In this document: piece after piece, positions 37,433-52,711 of the stretch
Numbering within the stretch: the first letter of the stretch is position 1
Layout of the letters: each line of letters begins with the position of its first letter
Assembly: GCA_024305405.1 (NCBI GenBank)
Contig: JAKNDB010000068.1
Span: 3,534,501 to 3,598,500 of the forward strand
DNA from: Dirofilaria immitis
Lineage: Eukaryota > Nematoda > Chromadorea > Rhabditida > Onchocercidae
DNA length: 64,000 nucleotides
Direction: 5' to 3'
Notes under the pieces: model-generated
What the model was told of the DNA's origin: nothing
Database searches by the model: none
Seen by the model: the letters and a program-made list of their open reading frames with translations, nothing else
Made by a program: the position numbers and the translations under genes

Positions 37433-40400
37433 TATCTATGATTATATTTCAGATAAACATTAAAAATAATATATGCAAAAGTTGATAAATTAAATTGTTA
37501 TTAAAATGGATAAATCATATTGTATTAATAAGAAAAAAAAACAAATAGTATGAATTATAAAAGAAATGCCATAGTTAAAATTAATTTAAAATAAAACTAA
37601 TACTAAATTAATCACCGATTATCATAATATTATTATTAAGCATTATTTTATGGATAATTATTGATATGAATAATTAGCAAAAGTTTATGATTAATTTAAA
37701 AAGTAATACAATAAATCTTGAAAAAATTTATTAAATAACTTATCAAATTAAATATTTATTTATTTAATACAATACACTGATATTGTAGGGTGATAAAGTG
37801 TTAATTAATCAAAGTATTAAAATGCTAGAAATTTTGAGTCATATTAAAAATAATTTGCATATTTTGCTTAAATTTATATTAAAATCATTCAAGGATATAT
37901 TTCAAAAATTAATTAAAAACTTTAATTTTGACAGAAACCAATCAATAAATATAATCATTTATTTTTAACTATGAATTAATCTAATGATATGGATAGTACT
38001 ATGATATTATAATAAAGTATTGATTAGTTTGTATAATATTGATTGATTTATTTTATCGAAATAATTAAAATGTTATGAATTTTTGAATTATATGATAATA
38101 TTTAATTATTTTTTATATTTTGCTTAGAATAATATTAAAAGCATTTAAGACCATATAAATAGAAATTGATTAAAAAATCTTTAATTTTAATCGAGAGACA
38201 AATAATAAATAATTCTAATTCATTTATTATTAGCATTATGCTATGATATTATTCAATGAAATAATAAATTATTTAGATTTTTATAGTTATATTTTTAAAT
38301 ATTATGATTAATATTAATATCAATATATGACAAGGTAAGAATTTGATAAATTGATTTTGATTAAAAAAATAAACAATAAGAATATTTATTATCTTTTTTA
38401 TTATAAAATAATCAAAATCAAAATTGATAAATAATTCAAATATGAAGTATAATGAGAAGTATTAAAGAATATGAATAATTTTAAGCATAATTAATTAATT
38501 TACTAATATTTTAAGGATGAAAAATATTTTAAATATGCCAATTAAAATGGAAATAATTTCAAATAATATGCTAATTTTCGGAGATATGATAAGTAATTAA
38601 CATAAAATAATTATCTTTTGAAAATAAAAATAATTAAATTAATAAATTTGCCAAACTTTTGCTTATACAACTCATATTCATGTCTTTTATCATTCTTAAA
38701 TGTTAATTAAACTAATCATATTTCAAATTATTGAAAGAAAAAAGTTAATTTTCTTTAAATTATAAATAAATAAAATATTCAGTGAAAAGTTATAATAAAT
38801 TTTATCAGTATGCATTGAAAAGAAATGTTTAGCCTATTTTAATTATTTTTAATTCATAAATTAATAAATTTTATCTTCCATAAATTTCATTTGCAATTTT
38901 AGAATGATTAATTTTTCGAATAATTTATTTAAAAATATTTTGAATAAAAAAAAAGAAACTTACTTTTTTCTCTCACATATTTCTTCCTTTTATCATTTTC
39001 CAAATGGATCGAGGCGCTTTTTTAGGAGTAAAAAAAAGTACAATAATTCATTTTTGAGTTAGCATAAACTTTATGTTCGATTGTTGACAAAAAATAAAAT
39101 AAAAAAAAGTCAAATTGTTTGCAATCGATATGATAATATATTAAAGTTGTATGAATTGATGGAAAATTTTGAATTTATTCCTAAAAAGAAATATATTTCA
39201 GAAAGCAACGTAGCATTTGTTTGTCCTAAAATAATAATTACAATAGTTACTCAAAGAAAAAAAGAAATATACAAACATAAATGATAACGGTAATAATAAT
39301 GATAATGATGATGATGATAATGCATTTGAAAACTGAATATTGCGCCTGGTTGTATATTTTCACATATCCGAAATAAAAGCTTTTAGAAAAAAGACAAAAA
39401 AAAAAAGAGTTAATTTGTACAATATATATTTTATACGTATACGTATGAAATGATCTGAAATTTCACATATAAAATAATATTATGATTTTTTGTTTTTTTT
39501 AAAAAATAATTAAGAAAATTGCTATTATAAATATATGTACATTTATAAAAGAAATAGTAATAATATTTATATTGTATGTACAATTATTTGACTTTTCCTT
39601 TTGAAATTTCATAATATAAATGATAAATTTAATAATTTCAATAATAGCATTTTATTCGTTTATCAAAAATATTTATGCAAATATTTCACAATAATCCTAT
39701 TGATTAATAGATTGTTTATTTATTTATAGGGTTATTTACATCAGTGGAAGAAAACTTTGAAGCGATATAAGTGGTAAGCAGTCATGATTTATAAGATTTC
39801 ACATATTTAATTGTTTACATTTAAGGTGTTTTGTTTACAAATTGTTCAGTTTTTTTCCTTTTTTTTTTCATATATCGGAATGAAATCGCAAAAGTTACAA
39901 CGCCATTTAACAATAGCAATTAAAAGAAATTCATATATTATTTAAAAAAAAATTGAATTTGAAAAATGAAAAGTTGAAGATGTTATTTTACAAAAAAGAA
40001 AGAAGAAAAAGATAAAAGGATTTTAAATTTGAAAGAAAAAAAAGTTTAAATTAAAGATCAATGACATATAATCTTTGAAATAAAATGAAAGAATAAAATT
40101 AAGTACATGAATAAGCTGCACATATAAAAATAATGATAATTTTATAAAAATAGCGATCATAATAGCAAAATAGTAATAACCAAGAGCAATAATATTGCAG
40201 CGATTTATATCACAATACATAGAATATAACACTATGCAATGATTTTGTCCCATTTTATATAAATTCTTGCCTAGCAAAATGTCTTGCAACATCTTATTTT
40301 ATATATTTTAGCTAATTTTGATCATAATACATAAAAATATGAATCAATTGATAAGAATTATTCGACGCCTATCCATGAATTACGAATTCCTTTTCGTAAC

Positions 40401-41883
40401 ACTGTTTACATATTTAATGATAAATAATACGAACATTGATTATTTATATTTGTCAAACTACCTATAATTGACAAGATGACATTTGTTTGCCAAATTTACA
40501 TTAATCAAAAATAATACCAAAGAAGAACATGCATATTTTGAATAAACATATTTGTATAGAAGCATGGGATGCCGTAATAAAAAAAGTTGAGAGATCAATT
40601 GATTTGAACTTTTAAACACAAAGGAAAAAATTTTGCATCTTTTGGATAAAATTCAATCATGCAATTATATGAAAAGAGTAAAAATTTTGAAAAATTTATT
40701 CAAAGAAAATTATCAAATTTAATTTTTCAAAATTAATTTTATTTTTAATTTTTAATTTATTTTCGGTCAAAAAGATTGGAAAGAACGAATGACGGAATTT
40801 TTACAAGTCAAAAAAAAAAATTTCAAAAAAATCAATACTATTTTATTTTGATATTTTCATTTTGTATATAATATAATCGATGAAATCAAATCATATTTGT
40901 TCATTTTTTTAATATCCTAAATTAAAATATTATCGTATAGAAGATTTCATATTAATTCATTTTTCTATTTGAATAAATTTAATTCCAGGCAAAACCATAA
41001 TTTCACTTATTTTTTCTTTCGTTTTTCTTCGGAAAGTACCAAAAATTTATGAAAATTTATTGGCTTAGATGAAAGTTTGCTAATCGTTGATAATCATTTT
41101 CAGTAATGTTTTATAATTATATAAGCAACTGTTAAAGCTATTTTCACTTAAGCATTAAACTCCCTTTCTGTCACTCTCGATTATGCTTTCAATTAATCAT
41201 CATGTTACAAATATTTCTAATATATTGATAAAAGCTTTTACTTTAATCAAAAAATAGGCATAATTTCGTTAAAAAATAGATTTTTGAACGTAAAATTGAG
41301 GTAAATTTGGAAATTTTATGCATCATTAAAGAATTGGTTCAAAATTCGAGATTTAAAAAGGAAAAAATTAAATCAAAGAAATTTGGCTGAATTGAATTTT
41401 TAATAAAGAAAAAAAAATTAAATCATGATGTTACCTGGAAAATTAATCTATTTGAATTTTTAATGGAATGTAATAAAACTAAAATCATGTAGAGATTATT
41501 TGGTAATTCGTTTTCTTTTTTTTTATTATTCAAATAAAATTTATATAACAAATAAAAAATTAATTCCTATATAAAAAAAAAATAAGCGATTGAGATACCT
41601 AAATTACTTTTTTTCTCTCCCTCTTATATATGTGCGATATATAGATGAGAAGAAGAGATGAATAGTAAATTTTAGTGAATTGATAAAATTTCTCGAAGAA
41701 GAGATATTCAAAGAAAGGAAAAGAAAGAGAAAGAAAAAAGAAAATAAATATGATGAAATTTTATGAAAATTGATATGAAAAAATATAAACAACAGATAAA
41801 AAAATTTTAGCTTAATTTTACACAAAAATTTCCATCCATTTTCTTTCAATCGTTTTCCTTTTTTTTTTTTTTAAGATGTAAAT
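35938..41883. other. Gene-poor A+T-rich region
   Basis: No exon is supported. It contains a threefold GGTAATACTGATGATAATTT repeat at 36445-36512, a (TA)n run at about 37398-37428 and a palindrome ATACGTATACGTAT near 39434-39447. The open frame 39081-39284 is of chance-level length. The YPEL 3' UTR should occupy the last few hundred bases before 41884. Confidence 0.45.
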
Positions 41884-44031
41884 TTAGCGATTATTGTTGG
41901 TATTCCTTTTGAAATCACGCTTATCCCAACCATTATCTTTTACCATATGTGCCAATTCGATGATAAATTTACCTTCTTTATATTTTTGACTAACTTCAAA
42001 TGCATGTTCCTAAAAAAAGAAAATTATAATTCCAATAAATAAATATTAATTAAAATTAACTAATTATCAAATCATATCATTTCATATATACATATGATAA
42101 GGAATAAATGTTGAAAAAAAAAAGAAATTTACATATTTCCAGCCAAGTGTTGTTTTACAACATTCACAGTATATATCGGCTACTGCATGAAGGCCAGTTA
42201 ATAGAACACGTTCTTCGGCTGGTCCACATCCTATATTTACCCTAAAAATATAAATTTAATTTATGTTTCTTTTTTTCGTTCAATTTGCCATAACAATAAT
42301 AATTAATTAATAATTCTCTTCAAAAATTTATAATAATAAGTAATTAATTAACTTTTTCAATTTAATAATAATATTTTTCTATTTATCGTAATAATACAAC
42401 AATTTACTTCTTTCTTAATTTATAATAATAATTTCTTTATTGCTGAAAAAGTTTTTAATTGTTTTTTTTAAATTTTATCTGCTAATTATTCGAAGTTAAA
42501 AGAAAAAATGATTAAATTGATTAGTTTAGCTAATTATGATAAGTATATGATTATTTTAACAGTGATTTATAACAACATATAATATAATTTCATTGACTGA
42601 TACATTAAAGAGAATAAAAATTTTTCGAAAGCAAATCTCGAAAAGAAAAATCGAAATTTATTGTATAGCAGAATATTTTTAATAGCAATTCAAGAAAGAG
42701 ATATATGATAAATATATTGTTTTAAATTTATATTAAAACATTTTACTTAATAATAAAAAATATTTATACAAATTATCAAATAAATAAATTTGTAAATAAT
42801 TTCAGAATAAACGAAAAATTATTAAGGAATAAAATGAAATTATACAAAATGTTCAAAAAAATTTTTTTCTTTTAATTGTTTGAAAATATCTTATCAAATT
42901 TATACCATTTCTGTTCCACATGTTTTATCTCTTATTTAATTATTTATTTTTAAAATAATTAATAGAAATAATTTATTAAATAAAATTATCTACAAAATAA
43001 ATAAAAGAAGAAAACTTACACGGAATTGAACAAATAGGCTTTACCTTGACTACCTTGGAAAGACTGCAAAAACAAGAAATGAAATAAAATATTTTTTTAT
43101 AATCCAATAAAAAAACTACAATAATCTGCGGAAAGAAGAAAAGATCAAATAAAATTTGAAAGAAACCGAAAACGAAAAAAAAACTTTGAGTATGATGAAA
43201 TTGTTAAATTCAACAGTAAAATAATTTTGGAAATGAACTTTTAGAGATGGAAGTTTTATTAACTTTTTTTTCGAAAATGACGAAATTTCAAAATTTGATA
43301 AAAAAGAAGAAATAAAAAAATAAAATTTACCTTTGAAATGAGCTCATTATGATTGGCCAAATTTGCACGACAATGTACACAACTATAGGTACAGAGCTCC
43401 ATCCGGTAAATAAGCCTTAAATAATTAAAATTTTAAATTAAAATTGAAACACAGCTTTTTATTTTACTATTTTAATATTGTTCATAAAATATATCATAAA
43501 TTAAATAGAATAAATGTAATATTCAACTTATCATTATTATCATTATCAGTTTCATTAATGTATTTCATTTCAAATTTCATTCATTTATTTAATCAATTGT
43601 TATGTTTAATTATTAATCATTTAAAATAAACTATTCTATTCTACTAAAATATATAAATAAAACTTTGCACTGAAATTTTATAATTTTTAATTCTACTACT
43701 AATTACTATATTTTACTTCACCTATTTAATTAGTTATTTCGTTTTTAATATTAAATTAACAACAGTTCATTTAGAATGAACTATTCTATTTTACTAAAAT
43801 ATATAAACAAAATTTTACATAAAAATTTTGCAAATTAAAATTTTATAATTTCCAATTGCGATATATAATAAATGATATTTGATAGCTAACGTCAAATATA
43901 AGTAATATGAAAAATTGATGAATCATACTATTAGATATTAACGATAATTAACAAATTTATATTTACCTGAAAAGTTTTTGATTTTTCTTTTTAATTGGTT
44001 CGACAATTTTAACAGCTGGTATTGCAGCCAT
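41884..44031 (-). CDS. YPEL: Yippee-like protein, YPEL1-4 type
   Basis: Five minus-strand exons (43967-44031, 43331-43415, 43020-43063, 42133-42241, 41884-42009) encode about 142 residues. Yippee proteins are small, highly conserved zinc-binding proteins linked to centrosome/spindle and cell-cycle functions; the precise biochemical role is unsettled. Both zinc knuckles are present: [20 protein letters not shown], then [20 protein letters not shown]. Between and after them come [33 protein letters not shown] and [20 protein letters not shown], the YPEL1-4 signature. All introns are GT-AG and all phases agree. One oddity: exon 2 opens LIYRMELC where the family has an AYLP motif, and the neighbouring frame reads AYLPDGA, so a compensated frameshift is likely. 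The first in-frame ATG is at 44029-44031; upstream codons stay open for about 30 residues but lack a Met. Confidence 0.94.
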
Positions 44032-44515
44032 TAGAAGTCTTCGAAATAGTTGGTAGAAACCACGACAACACGACAGAATCCGCTCAATGATTGATTGTGA
44101 AAGATTTCGAATTAATCAGAAAATCAATAAATGCTTTTCGTAGCCAGTTAATATACCACGTTTAACTTACGTAGTATAATTTTCCCGGAGGTTTAATTCC
44201 GTGAAATTTTCCAAATACTTAAATTCTTTATTTCAATAAATCAAAATCGAGCATACAATTAATTTCACTCTCGAAATCTCGAAGAATTAAATACTATTAT
44301 TACTTATTTTATAAGTGCTTCGCAATCATTATAATAGGAATAAAAAATAAAGAAAAGTAATTTTAAATTCTTAGTCCTTTTCAAATAAGTCAGAATGAGG
44401 AAAGGAACGAATCTCACTCTCGAAATCTTGAAGAATCAAGTACACGTTACTGCTATTTATTTCTGATCATAATCATTATCATACGAAAAAAAAAAGATAA
44501 GAAGTAATCAGTAAG
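44032..44515 (-). promoter_or_regulatory. YPEL 5' flank with 149-bp tandem duplication
   Basis: GC-richer patches at 44032-44205 suggest a 5' UTR or promoter. Further upstream, about 44221-44365 and 44370-44515 form a diverged tandem duplication sharing CACTCTCGAAATCT(C/T)GAAGAAT (starts 44266 and 44415). Confidence 0.5.
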
Positions 44516-47500
44516 GGCATTTTGTTCAACAAAACATAAATTTTGCACTTAACCAAAATGATAAGGAAGTAAAAGAGAAAAAGGAAGTTAAAAAAAGGAA
44601 GAATAAAATGTATTAATCGATATGTGAAGGGAAAAAAAATTATTTATTCTTATAAAATTCATATTGACATATTGCTATGATTTTTTATGATCATTATTGA
44701 TCAAATAATAATTAAATTTAATCTTTTAAATGGAAATGTAATTGTTTAATAATTGATTAACAATGATAACAATAACAATAATATTATTATTATTACCATC
44801 ATCATCATCATCATCATCATCAGTAATAATAGTCTTGATAAGATATGAATAAAAGCCTAGGTTAAATGATAAACGAAAGATATCCAATTTAACATATTAT
44901 CATCATCATCACCATTATCAACATTATCACCACTATCATCATTACTGCAATCAACATTATTATCCATTGATGATTGTTTTTAATAAAATAAACAATAAGA
45001 TTTAGAAAGAAAAAGGCTAATTTAAGTTAGTTTAATTTAAATATTAATTAAAATATATTCAATTTAGTATGAAGAAAGAAAAATAAAGAAAATGAAGAGA
45101 TTTATAGATATGAAAATTAAATGAAATAATAAAAATATTCTAATAAAAGAAAAAAGAAAAAAAGAAATGAAATTAATAGAAAAAAGGAGAAAGAAAAAGA
45201 AGTAATAATGAAATGAGCAAAAAATATAAAACGAATAAAAATAAAATAAATTAAATTTTCATTAAAATTTATTTCATCTACAAATATATATATATGATAT
45301 ATGCTATGTATTAACAATTACTTTAATGTTGCAATTTTTAATTTAAGTATTTAATTATAAGATAATAAAAAATGATAAAAAGAATCAATGATATTATGCA
45401 TTATAGAATATGCGTACAAGTAAAATATTTAATATTGCTAATGCAAGCAAAATATAGAATACGTAATACTATGCTAAATTATCGTTTAATTAATCATAAT
45501 TAAGATTGTTATTTATTATTACTTATCATAATAATTATTATTATTAGTTATTACCATTATTAATTATTATTATTTACCATTACCAATTATTATCATTATC
45601 GTAGTTATTATTATTATTCTGGCTATTATTATCATTATTTAAATAGCACAAATCTTATCAAATAATTAGTAAATGTATGTAGCTATTCTATTCAAAAAGG
45701 TGATTTGAAATGATTAATTAATTAATTAATCAGCTGACAATTTAAAGATATGATAATAATATAATGTATAATATTGTTGTGAATAATGTAAAAGTATTTG
45801 ATTATTTTCCCTTTTTTATTTCATATCCAAATTTTACACTCAAAAAATAAAGATTTTTTAATTAAAATTTCTAAGCTAAAATTTAATACTTCATTCTATT
45901 TTTGAATTCAAAATTATTGATCTAAAATTTTGAAAAATATAAAACAATTATTTATCAGCTATTGATATAAGAGATTAAATAACATTTATGTTAGCCTAGA
46001 AAAGATAAAATTGAGATTAGATCGATTGAATGAAGCAAAATATATCATTAATTGAGAGAACAAAAATTAGTTTAATAAAAATTAGTCATTAACGTAATTA
46101 GAATTTATTTGTAATGAAATTTTCACCTTCCGCTAAATTATTATGATATTTTATATATAGGTATCGATTCAAATAAAAGTTTTGATTTATTTCGTTCGTT
46201 AATTCATCAATAATTTGAGTTTATTTCTTTAATCAATGAAACATTTATTTTATTAATTTTTGTAATTAAAATAATAATTTAAAAATAATAATCTAAAGCT
46301 AATTTATTTAGCTTTTTCCTAAAACTTTAGATCAATCCAATCTAATATTCCAAATTTTATAAACAATTAATTTTATAAACAAATTCTTTTATTTTTAGAG
46401 ACGAGTAAAATAATACATTTTATCTTAATATAATATATCATCCTCAATAAACTAATAATTATTGATTAATAATAATAATTAATCAACAATAATAACAATG
46501 ACAAAATAAGCAAATTACAATAACAATAATAACAGAATAACAACGGTAATAATAAATTAATAATAACAATAACAATCATTAGTGATAACGATTAATAATG
46601 ATAATTAATAATGATAATAATATCAATAATGATAATAAGTTATTGAATACAGTAATAATAGCAATGTAATATTTTCATATTTTTAAACTTTTTCTTTTTA
46701 TTATTGTTACTGTTATTGGTTAATTTGAAGAAAATAATAAACAAATTTCCTAATATTTTAAACTTAATTCGTTAAAATCTTTTACATATAAAAATTTTAA
46801 AAAAGATAAAAAGAATAATAAAATTTTATTAAAATGATTGAAAAAAATGAGATGAGAAAGAAATTATCATTTTAGAATAAATAATAAACAAAAAATAATG
46901 TAAATGATAAGAAATAATGAAGAGGAAAAGGAGAAGAAGTAATAAAATAAAATGAAATGAAATAAAATGAAATGAAATGAAATAAAATAAATTAAAATGA
47001 AATGTTTTATTTTACGACAACATCATTTATCTTACACAAAATTGAACAATTCGAAAAAGCATAATGTTACAACATAGGTGGATATTCGAGAAATTTTTAT
47101 TTATTACATTTTTGTAGAAAATGTAATAATATTAGAAATAAATTTAATACTTTTTATTTATTAATATTCTTCCATTCAATCTAATTAATATTTCATTTCT
47201 TTACTTCGTTATACTAATAACTATGCACATAATTTTATTAGTAATAAAATTTTTACGATTTTCAGTACAACATATATATCTATCTATTTTGAAGTAATGA
47301 AATTGATATATATATATATACTGAATTAAAATGAATTGAATAGGAACTTGAAAGAAAGTGATAAAATAATTTTGTTAACAGATAAACTAAAACATTATTT
47401 TTTTGCTAATTTACATAACTAAAAAAGAAAAATCGATCAAAAGCCAATTTAAATATTCATAATCGTTAAAATATTCAATTTTGAAAAAAACAGTTACATA

Positions 47501-49845
47501 CCAAATTATAATGCTAAAATGTAAACTTTGAGAATAATTAATTACGCGAAGAATTTATTAATATCACTTAATATTAATTAATAATTTATATGAAATAATA
47601 TATAAAATTAAATTTAATCGTAATCATTTATTTCATTATAAAAAGGTTAAATGCAAAAATATTTATTAATTAAATGCTTGCACAATCAATCAATCAATTG
47701 ATTAATTAATTAACTAATAGCAACTGTAATGAAATTAATTAATAATTATAAAATATTAAAATAAAATGTAATGAATTTTTTTAAATTGATTAAAAGAGAA
47801 AGACGAAAAAAAAGAAAGTTATAAGAATAAGAAATATTAGAAATTAGTTATAAAAACAGAAAAAAGAATGAAAAAAATTGAAAAAGATAGATTGAAATAA
47901 TGAATAAAATAGTGGAAGAAATATTTTCCATATGAGAATTAAAATCAATTTCCCTTTAAAATTTATTTGTTTCAAATTTTATGAGAAAAAAAAGTAAAAG
48001 AAAAGTAAAAAAATAAAAGAAAGAAAAGATAAGAAAATAAAAAAGAAAAAGAAAAAAACAAACAAAATAATTATTTATCATTTATATACTAATTATCTTC
48101 TCCTATATATCTTTTTTGTTTGTTTGTTTGTTTGTTTTTGAAACAAATTAATAAAAGTAAGAGAATAGGAAATATAACAATTGTATATATTACCTCTTTC
48201 ATTGATAAATGGGATTGATTTTGAAGGAAATAGAGCGAGAGGTCGAGAAAATAAAAAGATGAAAGGTCAATAAATAGAAATAGGTATACATCTCAAAGTT
48301 TTTGTCATAATTTTTCAACTCTTTTTCTCTTTTGTTTTTCATATTTGACTACTTAAAATGACAGAAAAAGAAATTAATTTTTTAAATAATTTAAAAATTT
48401 ATAAAATTTCAAAACAATAATAAATGATAAAATAAATGAATAACTGCAATTTAGCATATGACATATTCCTATAATTATAATAATTAATAAATAGTATTAG
48501 TTAATTAAAATATATGTAAAAATATACAAAAGCAAAGAGAAATTTAAATTAAAAATTAAAATCTTGAAAACTTAAATTACTTGATTATTAGTTGCAATTT
48601 CAGGTATTAATAAAAAATAATTATTATAACCAGTAAATAGTAGTTGGATAATAATTAATAATAATGATGATAATTTAACAGCAATGATAATAATAATAAT
48701 CAAACTAGAATTTCTTCCTTTTTTTTAATACGACGTAAATGTAATTTTAAATTTCCTGATTACATTCATATTCATCGGCATAAAAATTCATTAATTTAAC
48801 ATTAAGAAATTTTCAAATAATTTTATATAAACCTAACTTCCTCAATTCTGATAAAATCGATTAATCAATATTTTTCGAATTTTCAAATCGAAGCTAAGAG
48901 GAAAAGGAAAAAAAGTAAAATTTTATTCAAATAAATAAGAAACATTATATTTGAAATATAATATAAATCTTCCCTCTCTTTGCTTTCTTTTAGTTTTTTA
49001 ATATTTATAAAAATAAATTTGTTTCTTTATTTTGTTGCTTCAGTTAATTCGAAAAGAAAAAAATAAATCAATTAATCAAATATAAAAGAGAGAATATATG
49101 ATTAACAATTTGATAAATGATTTTATTTTTCTTTGCAATGATAATAAAAAGTAAATAAATTTAAATTAGAGATAATAAACAGTTAGATTTGGAAGTAATT
49201 TTTTCAATTTGCTTTTTTTCCCAAAACACATGATAAATGATTATATGCATAATTTTAAATTAATAAATTTGAATTAAAATACTTATACATATTTTAATTT
49301 TGAATTATTAATTTCAAATTAAAATAAATAAAATTATTCAATAATGAGCATATGCATATATATTAAAATACTAAATAAAAGATAAAATTTAGAATATATA
49401 AAACTTTCAAAAATAAGAAATTATTAATTTTGAAACAAATAAAAAGGAAAAAAATTATTTACAGTCAACAAAACGAAAAGAAAGTCTAAAAAAAGAAACA
49501 AATAAATAAATAAAAGAATTTAAATTAATTTGAATATAATGAAAAGAAAAAATAAGTAAATCTTGATATTTGATAAAAATTTTATGATTAAAAATATTTA
49601 ATCAATAAAATTGAATGAGTTAAAATGAAGGAAAAGTAAAGATAAAAAAGCAAAATGATGAAACTTCATTCTTCTTACGTTTTCTTAACAATCATCAATC
49701 ATTTGTTTTAACTTTCCTTCATCAATGATACGCAAATAATAAGCAAAATAACATTAACAATATTATTGATGATAATAATAATAGCAATAGTATTATTATT
49801 ATTATTATATTAAAACATTAGCAATAATAGTAATAACAACGAAAA
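44516..49845. other. Gene-poor region with many short arrays
   Basis: No exon is supported. ATC arrays lie at 44795-44822 and about 44898-44940. ATT/AAT patches lie at 45530-45630 and 46480-46640. An AAATG-type array spans about 46940-46995 and a (GTTT)n run lies at about 48117-48137. Confidence 0.45.
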
Positions 49846-49846
49846 C

Positions 49847-49930
<84 letters not shown>
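49846..49930. repeat. (AAT)n microsatellite
   Basis: About 28 uninterrupted AAT units, followed by AAC/AAT mixed repeats to about 49972. Confidence 0.95.
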
Positions 49931-49931
<1 letters not shown>

Positions 49932-49972
49932 GCAACAACAATAACAACAGCAACAATAATAATAATAATAAT

Positions 49973-51746
<1,774 letters not shown>

Positions 51747-51884
51747 CGATGATGATGATGACGTTATTAATGCCAAAACTAAACTATTATGGTTTACATA
51801 TAACGATAATGTATATATAGATATATGTAGTATAGACAACATCTCTTTTATGTTATTTAATGAGTGAGAGATTAAAAAAGTGTA

Positions 51885-51990
51885 AGTTTAAAGGAGAAAG
51901 AGAGGGTGAAGGATCCCTCGGATAGACAAAGAGATGGAGAGAGGGAGAGAGGAAGAAAGAAGGAGAGAGAGAGGAAGGAGGGAAAGAAAA
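51885..51990. repeat. Polypurine tract
   Basis: About 100 bp of nearly pure A/G with GAGA and GGAAGGAG runs, just to the right of the TAA array. Confidence 0.8.
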
Positions 51991-52095
51991 TAAAGTCGAA
52001 TAGTGATGATGACGATCATTGGCGGCAATGTTGTTGTATATTTTACATGGATATATGATTTCGTCAAAATGAGGATGAATGATTGGAAATGGGGT
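51990..52095 (-). CDS. Candidate coding exon, strand uncertain
   Basis: On the minus strand, after an acceptor-like CCTTTTCAAG, the frame reads TPFPIIHPHFDEIIYPCKIY and then NNIAANDRHHHYS before entering the purine tract. On the plus strand, MTIIGGNVVVYFTWIYDFVK ends at a stop. The GC content is above the surroundings, but neither reading is recognisable and no partner exon was found. Confidence 0.25.
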
Positions 52096-52204
52096 CAAAC
52101 TTGAAAAGGTAAGAAGGATTGATTAATTAAGGGAAAGAGGTCAAGAAGTCGAGAGTTGGGAATTTTTGCTAACAAAATTCCATATTTCTTGATTTATAAT
52201 CGAA

Positions 52205-52440
52205 TATGAAAGATTTATTCCGGAATTCTATAATAAAATATCATAAACAAATGTAAGTGTTAGTATCATATATTCCTGAAGTAATGAAAAGTTTATTCGG
52301 AATTTGCAATAAGATAAGTTAAACAAATATGATAGAGTAATATTATATATTCCGGAAATATGAGAGATTTATTCCGGAATTGTGCAATATATAATTTAGA
52401 ATGATGAAAATTGAATACCGGAAATGGATGTAATCAAATA
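52205..52440. repeat. About 77-bp tandem repeat flanked by TTCCGGAA
   Basis: Copies start GAAAGATTTATTCCGGAATT at 52208, 52286 (TTCGGAATT variant) and 52362. Each unit ends near another TTCC(G/T)GAA, so palindromic TTCCGGAA sites recur about every 20 and 57 bp. Confidence 0.85.
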
Positions 52441-52631
52441 AAATTATATTCATTCTTTTGGTCAAGACAATATAGGAAAATTTTTGTATTTATTATTAAA
52501 ATGAATTATTAATATTATTATAATTACTTTATATCTACTTTACTCGTCTGAAATCATCTGTCTCTCCGAATTTCCGGATGTTTTTTCCGGATGTATTATA
52601 TTCTAAATATAAGCATATGCTATATTTTTGG

Positions 52632-52632
52632 G

Positions 52633-52664
<32 letters not shown>

Positions 52665-52711
52665 CTGATGATGGTGATGATGATGATGATGATTATTATT
52701 ATTATTATTAC
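52632..52711. repeat. (GAT)n / (ATT)n compound microsatellite
   Basis: About twenty GAT units with two interruptions (GCT, GGT) pass directly into ATT units. Confidence 0.95.

Noticed and set aside
39081..39284. Plus-strand open frame containing KLYELMENFEFIPKKKYISE
   Set aside because: Sixty-seven codons occur by chance in a window this size and composition. There is no GC rise and no recognisable motif.
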